DNA of 9,437 nucleotides, taken from the NCBI GenBank assembly GCA_002373815.1, contig DFKH01000077.1, positions 1-9,437 on the forward strand, in the 5' to 3' direction. A program made the position numbers and the translations under genes. The stretch is from Alphaproteobacteria bacterium UBA3650. GTDB lineage: Bacteria > Pseudomonadota > Alphaproteobacteria > CAAHEQ01 > UBA3637. The notes under the pieces are model-generated. The model ran no database searches. It was not told where the DNA came from and saw nothing but the letters and a program-made list of their open reading frames with translations. Of the stretch, positions 1 to 4,727 are shown one piece after another (position 1 is the first letter of the stretch; each line of letters begins with the position of its first letter).

Positions 1-149
1 AGTCTTCAACGCACAACAAATCGCAGAGTCTCAAAAGTTTCGTTTCAAAATACGAGTCGCCCTACAGCATCCGAATTTCCGCAAAGAATTTCGGCATTGA
101 GAACGGAATCAAATCTGTTCCGCTGTATGCTGTATTTTTGATTAAGTGA
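1..149 (+). CDS. C-terminal end of a probable DUF4143-type AAA ATPase (5' end outside window)
   Basis: An open frame enters from the left edge (first full codon at position 3) and ends at TGA 147-149, giving 48 visible residues with no methionine, so the start lies upstream of the window. The visible tail has a run of HNKSQSLKSF, then a YSIRIS strand, then KNFGIENGIKSVPLYAVF. From memory of the family, this matches the end of AAA-family ATPases with a C-terminal DUF4143 domain, a restriction-endonuclease-like fold: a basic Lys/Ser helix (KSLKSFVEKY), an aIRlS strand, and a final IPLYAvF strand. Those proteins are abundant, often multicopy, and of poorly known function. The ATPase domain itself is not visible, so the call rests on the tail alone. 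The gene is probably not co-transcribed with the next one, because a fresh promoter follows 28 bp after the stop. Confidence 0.6.
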   Translation, partial: SSTHNKSQSLKSFVSKYESPYSIRISAKNFGIENGIKSVPLYAVFLIK

Positions 150-166
150 TAAGAAAAGGCTTATTT
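149..166 (+). terminator. weak possible terminator after the ATPase gene
   Basis: ATAAG (149-153) can pair with CTTAT (160-164) around a 6-nt loop, and a short T run follows. The stem is only 5 bp plus a possible G-U pair and is AT-rich. It is well placed between a stop codon and a new promoter, but weak on its own. Confidence 0.3.
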
Positions 167-177
167 TGAAAGAATAC

Positions 178-206
178 TTGACAGGTTTGCTTTTTGTTTA
201 TATATT
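178..206 (+). promoter_or_regulatory. strong sigma70-type promoter upstream of the 31-codon ORF and the 1188-aa gene
   Basis: The -35 box is TTGACA (178-183), the spacer is exactly 17 bp, and the -10 box is TATATT (201-206). Transcription would start near 213, giving a leader of about 205 nt before the large gene. The -35 matches the consensus fully and the -10 matches at five of six bases. Its form is nearly the same as the promoter at 4047-4075. Confidence 0.75.
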
Positions 207-250
207 CAAGGCACATTCTTTGAAACTCTAAGTCGTATATGCGCTTTTTT

Positions 251-279
251 TTGACAAGGAGTTTAGAATGGACAATATT
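251..279 (+). promoter_or_regulatory. possible second promoter overlapping the start of the 31-codon ORF
   Basis: TTGACA (251-256) is followed after 17 bp by AATATT (274-279), a four-of-six match to a -10 box. It overlaps the Shine-Dalgarno and start of the small ORF. A transcript from here would begin around 286, lack that ORF's start, and still cover the large gene. It may be coincidental, because the same bases serve as the ribosome binding site. Confidence 0.3.
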
Positions 280-363
280 TCAGGCAAAGCCTTTACGGAG
301 CTATATCACGATTGTGGTGTAGTTTTTTGTGTTTATTCAACGCTCCCCAGACAAAAAGGATAG
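268..363 (+). CDS. 31-aa small ORF, possible leader peptide or gene remnant
   Basis: ATG at 268 is preceded by a textbook AAGGAG (256-261) with 6-nt spacing and runs to TAG at 361-363. The peptide starts MDNISGKAFTELYHD, continues through a short hydrophobic patch (CGVVFCVY), and ends LPRQKG. I do not recognise it. It lies about 55 nt downstream of the predicted transcription start and 56 nt before the 1188-aa gene, which has a much poorer ribosome binding site. A 10-bp hairpin begins at this ORF's stop codon. That arrangement suits a leader peptide that tunes expression of the downstream gene. It is equally compatible with a new microprotein, or with the surviving N-terminus of a gene truncated when the large gene was inserted. 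The excellent ribosome binding site is the main support. Confidence 0.45.
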   Translation: MDNISGKAFTELYHDCGVVFCVYSTLPRQKG

Positions 364-383
364 ATTTACGAGTGTAAGTCTAT
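360..383 (+). promoter_or_regulatory. 10-bp RNA hairpin at the stop codon of the 31-codon ORF
   Basis: ATAGATTTAC (360-369) pairs with GTAAGTCTAT (374-383) around a GAGT tetraloop, with one G-U wobble. The TAG stop of the small ORF lies inside the left arm, so ribosomes finishing that ORF would open the hairpin. No T run follows directly (the nearest is at 402-407), so it is not a standard terminator. Confidence 0.45.
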
Positions 384-419
384 GGTTAATTAAGGTTCCA
401 CTTTTTTGAGAAAAATATT

Positions 420-3400
420 ATGAACAAAAAGCAAAACAAAGTCAACAAAGACGAGGCTTTCGAAGCCCTCTTCAGCAATGATTCAAAGGATTCAGCAAAT
501 ACAATTTCAATTGATACAAATATCGAAAGAATTTTTTATCACAACATTTCTGATGTTGCAAATGTACATCCAAGTATTGACCGTAAAAGATTGAATTTAG
601 AGTGCGATTTTCTAACTGGTCACGACATACCCCAATTAGATAGAAACAACGCAAAATACAATTGCGATGAATTCTCAATTTTCTTTGCAGCATTGTGTGC
701 AATCTATTACCAGTTCTACATATCTAAACTTTGCGGCATAGAAATTTTTAAGAAAAAGACAACCGCAGTAAAAAACAAGTTGATACAATGCATCGAAATG
801 CTTACACAGGAATATAAAGAGCTCTATGACGATGAAAAAATAAGCTATTTCATCTCCCTCTATGACACGTATAACGATCCTTGGCACAAGAAAAAATGCA
901 GTATTCTAAAAAGTTTTGTCAAAGAACTCAAGTGTTCAGATGAAAATTTTTCCTATCTATTATTTTCATACTGTACCAAATTCTTTAAATACGAACAATC
1001 ACCTATAATCAGAAGGGACCTATATAGAGTCTCGTTATTCTGCGCCTATAATTCCAACACAAACCTTATTTATAAGAATGCTAACGGCTTTTTTCTTGAA
1101 AAAATAATTGAGTACAAGAACAAAACCGACCGTTCTCCAGACAATCTCAAACTGATCGTAGAAAAGAATACACCTTGGAATCAAATTTGTGGTTCAGAAA
1201 AATCTAGTTCTTTCTTTTGGAATCTCGATGATATCATAGCCGTTCTAAAAATAGACAACGCCATTAAGACAGCAAAAGTCCATTATTCTCCCTTTAGCGA
1301 CAAAGAAAATGAAAGTCCTCGCCAAGCCTTCGTCCAGCAAGAAAAAAGCATTATCTCATTGATAAAAAGATGTTTTGGAAAAAGTATATGGGATCACGGC
1401 TCAGAAACGGAATCTCGAGAACAAGTAATAACATACTTGCGAACAGCTCTAGCCATACCACAGTCCGCCATCAAAAGATTTCCTTCAATAGCCTTCTTTA
1501 TTTACTGGTCAATCTGCTTTGCAAAATACAACGAATTCAAATCGCTGTTTTTAGAGAATGCCAACAAGCCCGAAGCCTATCAGGATGACGATCGTAAGCA
1601 TACACACATAAAAGCAAGCGAGTATAAAAAATTTGTCAACAACGACTTCGTTTCCATGCCATTGGAAAATGAACGTCCCAATCAGGCCTCAATATTGCAG
1701 TACCTAGTTTTCTTCGCCCTGCTGGATCTTACCAACGTACCAAAACTAGGAAGGCTAATTTATTCACCTGATAAGAATAAAAAATTAGTAGAAAAATTTA
1801 AGGAAGCGTTATCGGCAACTCATTCAATTTGGTATGAACCAAAGACGCAGCTTGAACTGCTAAACGAGCTACTCAGCAACAACGATCTACCAATAATAAA
1901 GAAAACGGTTGATTTTCATTTGTTTGATGGAATGACAAACAGCAAAGGTTTTGCAAAGACAGAAAGTGCAATCAACCTTATTTACAATATCATTACCTTC
2001 ACTACAATAAATTCAGAAAACGGAATTATTCAGCAAGTCAACCACCTTGATGAATTGCGCAACCGCACTTTAGGATACCATAGCGAAAAAATAACCTCAT
2101 GGAACAGTATTAAAGAGTCCCAACAATCAATCTACAGAAATGAATTTGCCACAATGCAATCAATTGATTGCGGTTTTGATATAAAAGATGTCACTCAAAA
2201 AAATTTGAACAATAGCAAAGACGGCTGTTCGCGTAATCTTAAATGTAAAGTTTTCTCCGAAACAGACACGTCTTGCGTGACAATGGAAAAAAACAGCAAG
2301 CCCTATCGTCAATTGTACCGCACATTACTTTCAACCCTTTATATAAAGCCAACAAGGAACATGCACGTCCACTACGCTCCATTCACTTCCACCGAAAAGT
2401 TATTGGAATTGCGCAATTTCAATGATTTGCTTGGAATTTTATACGATATAAAGGACCGAATTGAAAATGAGTCAATTTTGTTTTCTATTGAAAAAAAATA
2501 CGATAGTTTCAAATTTCCTCATAGAGGAGCCTTCTCTATTGACGGCACGCAAAAGAATCTAAACAATTTATTGCAAGAGATATTCAACTATATCATAAAT
2601 TCAGAATCCTCATATATTCAAAAGATTTCCAAAAAAAAGAAAGATGATTTCATCAATCCTTTCAACCCCCTTCTCAGAAACACCAAGTCCAAAGACCCTA
2701 TTTTCGATGCCATCTATGAAAAAATGAGTAACATCTACGAATACAAGCCTCAACTTAAGGCTATTCCAGATTGTCTTGCAATTCTAAAGGACAAACAAAT
2801 CTCATTTATAGATTTCATCAACGACAAATGGAATACTGAAAAATACAGAGAAATCATCACCTCATTAGATTTCCTTAAGGATATTTTTTCCACCATTTAT
2901 TGGGACAACCTTCCTTCAGACAAGCCGACAAATGAAGAAAAAAATTACCATTGGAAAAAATATTATGAAATTGAAAGCTGGGAATCATTCTTTGAATGGA
3001 AAATCATCATACGGGATATGAAATCGGCGAAGGAATCGCTCAATCATCTAGATTACTTCCAAGAAAATATATCAAAAGTCGTGAACCTCGAGGAATTGGA
3101 CTCTCTTGCCCAACATGGGGATTACGACCTGTATGAAAAATACATCCAAGAAATTACGAAACAAATGCATAACCACATTCTATTCAAAGACATCTATAGT
3201 GTCAGACATGAATTTGGCCTACACGAAAATTACGATTTTTCCTCATCAAGGGACGAAGACGAATCTTGGCATTATAAATGGTATCAGAGCGACATTCATG
3301 AAATCGCTATGGAAAAAAATGTTTCTGAAATGAAGAATTACCTTAAATTCATTGATTACAAGATATTAAAAAACGAGTATTTCTACCCCTATAGTCCTAA

Positions 3401-3986
3401 GTACAAAATTGACTTTATCCAATTCTTGGTTGACATTGATTCACTTATAAGTTCAAACTTCACAGATGGCGATTTAATAACCTTATCAAAGGAGTTGTCT
3501 GAAAACGCTAAAGAAAAGTTGACCATGACAAAAAAAGAAATCGATTTAAAAAGTATTGAAGTATTTGAAAATAGTCCTACTCATAATATTCATCTGTTAG
3601 AAATCACAAAATCGCTATTGCAGCGAACCATTTGCCATTTAACCTCGTTAGAAAATATACGAACAAAATTAAATGGAAAGCCATTGCTTAATGCTAACGG
3701 CGAAATGCCTTTCAGCAAAGACGATTTCTTTGGGGACAGACGCAAGGGAAAGGTCGGCTTTAAAGACTATTTCGATTCAGAAAAATACGAAAATCCTTTG
3801 CTAGAGGACCTTCAAAAATACCTGAATTTCATATTCGGAATTACAGGCCATTATCAAAGAGATTGTGAAGGTTTTGAATCTGAAAAAACTCTATTAGATC
3901 TTTATGAGAACCGTTTCTTCTTGTATCTTTTAAAAGTTACTTTTGAAATGTCGCAAATAAAAAGCTCATCGAACAAAGTATCATAA
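420..3986 (+). CDS. large orphan protein of unknown family, 1188 aa, with HEPN-like R-x(4-6)-H motifs
   Basis: I do not recognise this family. The protein is long, rich in Lys, Asn, Glu, Ser and aromatic residues, looks mostly helical, and has no signal peptide, clear membrane segment or P-loop, so it is probably cytoplasmic. Three sites fit the R-x(4-6)-H pattern of HEPN ribonucleases: LRNRTLGYH (R547, H554), TRNMHVH (R646, H651) and VRHEFGLH (R929, H935). The first resembles the 'LRNKTLGHG' motif of HEPN-type proteins. The second fits R-N-x-x-x-H exactly and is followed by a helix-like stretch (LGILYDIKDRI). HVHYAPFT (649-656) echoes KVHYSPFS (287-293), and TQKNLNN occurs twice (592-598 and 710-716), hinting at internal duplication. 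The ribosome binding site is poor (GAG 9 nt before ATG). One sampled line is about 32% GC against about 43% in the downstream operon, suggesting acquisition by transfer. It stands alone between its own promoter and terminator. An RNase role in phage defence is a hypothesis only. Confidence 0.85.
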   Translation: MNKKQNKVNKDEAFEALFSNDSKDSANTISIDTNIERIFYHNISDVANVHPSIDRKRLNLECDFLTGHDIPQLDRNNAKYNCDEFSIFFAALCAIYYQFYISKLCGIEIFKKKTTAVKNKLIQCIEMLTQEYKELYDDEKISYFISLYDTYNDPWHKKKCSILKSFVKELKCSDENFSYLLFSYCTKFFKYEQSPIIRRDLYRVSLFCAYNSNTNLIYKNANGFFLEKIIEYKNKTDRSPDNLKLIVEKNTPWNQICGSEKSSSFFWNLDDIIAVLKIDNAIKTAKVHYSPFSDKENESPRQAFVQQEKSIISLIKRCFGKSIWDHGSETESREQVITYLRTALAIPQSAIKRFPSIAFFIYWSICFAKYNEFKSLFLENANKPEAYQDDDRKHTHIKASEYKKFVNNDFVSMPLENERPNQASILQYLVFFALLDLTNVPKLGRLIYSPDKNKKLVEKFKEALSATHSIWYEPKTQLELLNELLSNNDLPIIKKTVDFHLFDGMTNSKGFAKTESAINLIYNIITFTTINSENGIIQQVNHLDELRNRTLGYHSEKITSWNSIKESQQSIYRNEFATMQSIDCGFDIKDVTQKNLNNSKDGCSRNLKCKVFSETDTSCVTMEKNSKPYRQLYRTLLSTLYIKPTRNMHVHYAPFTSTEKLLELRNFNDLLGILYDIKDRIENESILFSIEKKYDSFKFPHRGAFSIDGTQKNLNNLLQEIFNYIINSESSYIQKISKKKKDDFINPFNPLLRNTKSKDPIFDAIYEKMSNIYEYKPQLKAIPDCLAILKDKQISFIDFINDKWNTEKYREIITSLDFLKDIFSTIYWDNLPSDKPTNEEKNYHWKKYYEIESWESFFEWKIIIRDMKSAKESLNHLDYFQENISKVVNLEELDSLAQHGDYDLYEKYIQEITKQMHNHILFKDIYSVRHEFGLHENYDFSSSRDEDESWHYKWYQSDIHEIAMEKNVSEMKNYLKFIDYKILKNEYFYPYSPKYKIDFIQFLVDIDSLISSNFTDGDLITLSKELSENAKEKLTMTKKEIDLKSIEVFENSPTHNIHLLEITKSLLQRTICHLTSLENIRTKLNGKPLLNANGEMPFSKDDFFGDRRKGKVGFKDYFDSEKYENPLLEDLQKYLNFIFGITGHYQRDCEGFESEKTLLDLYENRFFLYLLKVTFEMSQIKSSSNKVS

Positions 3987-4002
3987 CGCAAATACAACGC
4001 AC

Positions 4003-4036
4003 AAAAATGGTAGACTCCAAAATCTGCCATTTTTTT
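4003..4036 (+). terminator. intrinsic terminator of the 1188-aa gene
   Basis: AAAAATGGTAGA (4003-4014) pairs with TCTGCCATTTTT (4023-4034) through 12 bp with one G-U wobble and an 8-nt loop. It merges into a T-rich tract that continues to about 4043. It begins 16 nt after the TAA stop of the large gene. Confidence 0.85.
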
Positions 4037-4046
4037 ATTTTTTCTC

Positions 4047-4075
4047 TTGACTTTCTTTGAAGGAAAGTCTATATT
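4047..4075 (+). promoter_or_regulatory. strong sigma70-type promoter for the structured leader and HicA-like gene
   Basis: The -35 box is TTGACT (4047-4052), the spacer is exactly 17 bp, and the -10 box is TATATT (4070-4075). Each hexamer has five of six consensus bases. Transcription should start near 4082, which is the first base of a long RNA hairpin. The leader before the next gene would be about 330 nt. Confidence 0.75.
4049..4069. promoter_or_regulatory. palindrome inside the promoter spacer, candidate operator
   Basis: GACTTTC (4049-4055) and GAAAGTC (4063-4069) are perfect 7-bp inverted arms separated by 7 nt. They start inside the -35 box and end directly before the -10 box. A dimeric regulator bound here would block RNA polymerase. 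It lies upstream of the predicted start, so it would act as DNA rather than RNA. No regulator gene is visible in the window. Confidence 0.4.
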
Positions 4076-4160
4076 GTAAGCGTCATAGTACTGATACCCT
4101 AATCCAGTAGAAATCGATTGCGCTCTTAACGGTTTGCTGGACGTTGAGAGGGAGGTTTCT

Positions 4161-4178
4161 ATGACAGCTATCCACTGA
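4161..4178 (+). CDS. five-codon ORF (MTAIH) inside the structured leader
   Basis: ATG at 4161 is preceded by GGGAGG (4150-4155) with 5-nt spacing and reaches TGA after five codons. The SD is among the best in the window, and both SD and start codon pair with upstream bases of the leader hairpin. It could be a leader peptide, or the first codons of a gene whose remainder has been lost. The peptide is too short to have a recognisable function. Confidence 0.25.
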   Translation: MTAIH

Positions 4179-4191
4179 TATTTTTAGTCGG

Positions 4192-4216
4192 CACCTACTT
4201 AATCAATAGGTGTTTT
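4192..4216 (+). terminator. hairpin with a short T run, possible weak terminator or attenuator
   Basis: CACCTA and TAGGTG form a 6-bp stem, extendable by two G-U pairs, with a 9-nt loop, followed by TTTT and then GGGTG. The short T run makes efficient termination doubtful, and partial read-through into the HicA-like gene is possible. Confidence 0.35.
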
Positions 4217-4409
4217 GGGTGTTATAGCCAGCGACCATTTGTCACCGTTTCAACCGCCAAGAAATCCCCATTACCTCCAAAACGGACAATCCGCTTTTGT
4301 CCCCTTTTGTCCCTTTGAAGGTTTCTACATCTGTAAACGTCAGCGGGAAACTCCCGCTTGGCATAGTCAAACCATCGCAATTGCGGTATCAAAAAAAAGG
4401 CTTTTATTT
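4217..4409. other. untranslated stretch with a GC-rich hairpin and a palindrome
   Basis: I see no gene here, although one frame stays open through it. It contains a tandem CTTTTGTCCC-like repeat near 4294-4314, a hairpin AGCGGGA (4342-4348) with TCCCGCT (4352-4358) around a 3-nt loop, and the perfect palindrome CGCAATTGCG (4376-4385). The hairpin lacks a T run, so it is not an intrinsic terminator. An A-run ending in GG (4391-4400) supplies the ribosome binding site for the gene at 4410. If the promoter at 4047 is active, all of this lies in the 5' untranslated region. Confidence 0.4.
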
Positions 4410-4652
4410 ATGGAACGCATTTCCAAAGACAAACGCATCAACGACTTCTGCAACAAGCTCATAAACACAAAGCGCTGGGTACGTGTACAAGGAAAGAATC
4501 ACCCTTCACTAAAGCACAATGTCAAAGGAGGCTTCAAAACGATAGTGATTTCAAGTACCCCTAGCAACAACTACGCTTTTGAAATGTTCCAGAGAGAATA
4601 CAACCACTACATCCGTGAATATCTCATCCAAACCGGAGTAATTCTCGCCTAA
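4410..4652 (+). CDS. small HicA-like protein, 80 aa, no HicB partner visible
   Basis: The start is set at ATG 4410 because an A-run ending in AAGG lies 9 nt upstream and protein-like sequence begins there. An in-frame ATG at 4215 would add 65 residues of non-protein-like sequence. The protein reads as a helix (KRINDFCNKL), a strand with W23 and V24, a loop holding H31 (QGKNHPSLKH), a second strand (FKTIVIS), then STPSNNYAFEMFQREY leading into a helix. This order resembles HicA-type proteins of dsRBD-like fold: helix, strand, a loop with the catalytic His, a strand, and in some relatives a 'TPSDRRA..NF..DLRR' motif. HicA toxins are mRNA interferases paired with HicB antitoxins. No HicB-like gene adjoins it, so it may be a solitary relative or an unrelated small protein. 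It follows the structured leader and ends 75 nt before the glycan operon. Confidence 0.7.
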   Translation: MERISKDKRINDFCNKLINTKRWVRVQGKNHPSLKHNVKGGFKTIVISSTPSNNYAFEMFQREYNHYIREYLIQTGVILA

Positions 4653-4670
4653 CCGCACACACTCCAATCA

Positions 4671-4699
4671 CTCACAATTTCTCTCAAAATTTCTATAAA
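4671..4699 (+). promoter_or_regulatory. weak candidate promoter for the four-gene operon
   Basis: CTCACA (4671-4676, four of six consensus bases) and TATAAA (4694-4699) are separated by 17 bp in the 75-nt gap before the operon. The match is modest. The operon may instead be read from the strong promoter at 4047, because no terminator follows the HicA-like gene. Confidence 0.3.
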
Positions 4700-4727
4700 T
4701 GTCAAAAAAATGGCAAAAGGATCTAAT

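Larger units (their letters stand above)
4082..4216 (+). ncRNA. structured leader RNA or small RNA with a sequestered mini-ORF start
   Basis: From the predicted first transcribed base, nested helices can form: GTCATAG (4082-4088) with CTATGAC (4159-4165), CCCT (4097-4100) with AGGG (4149-4152), TCCAG (4103-4107) with CTGGA (4137-4141), and AAATCG (4111-4116) with CGGTTT (4130-4135, one wobble). The outer helices cover GGGAGG (4150-4155) and ATG (4161-4163) of a 5-codon ORF. A second hairpin, CACCTA (4192-4197) with TAGGTG (4207-4212), is followed by only four T's and could be a weak terminator, giving an RNA of about 135 nt. I cannot match it to a named riboswitch, ribosomal-protein leader or small-RNA family. 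It may be a cis-acting leader for the downstream HicA-like gene or a free small RNA. Confidence 0.4.

Noticed and set aside
420..3986. Calling the large protein a Cas13-type effector
   Set aside because: Its length and the R-x(4-6)-H motifs would fit, but there is no CRISPR array or cas gene in the window and no wider similarity that I can see.
4119..4131. boxA-like antitermination site (GCTCTTAAC)
   Set aside because: It is one T short of the boxA core GCTCTTTAAC and lies in the loop of the leader hairpin, with no rRNA genes nearby.
4082..4216. Assignment as 6S RNA or a known ribosomal-protein leader
   Set aside because: The size is near a small-RNA range, and the MTAIH start faintly recalls the start of rplU, but I cannot see the diagnostic structure of 6S RNA or of L10, L13 or L21 leaders. 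Naming it would be guessing.
4215..4409. An N-terminal extension of the HicA-like gene starting at ATG 4215
   Set aside because: The added 65 residues are not protein-like, the DNA holds a hairpin and a palindrome, and a better ribosome binding site lies just before ATG 4410.
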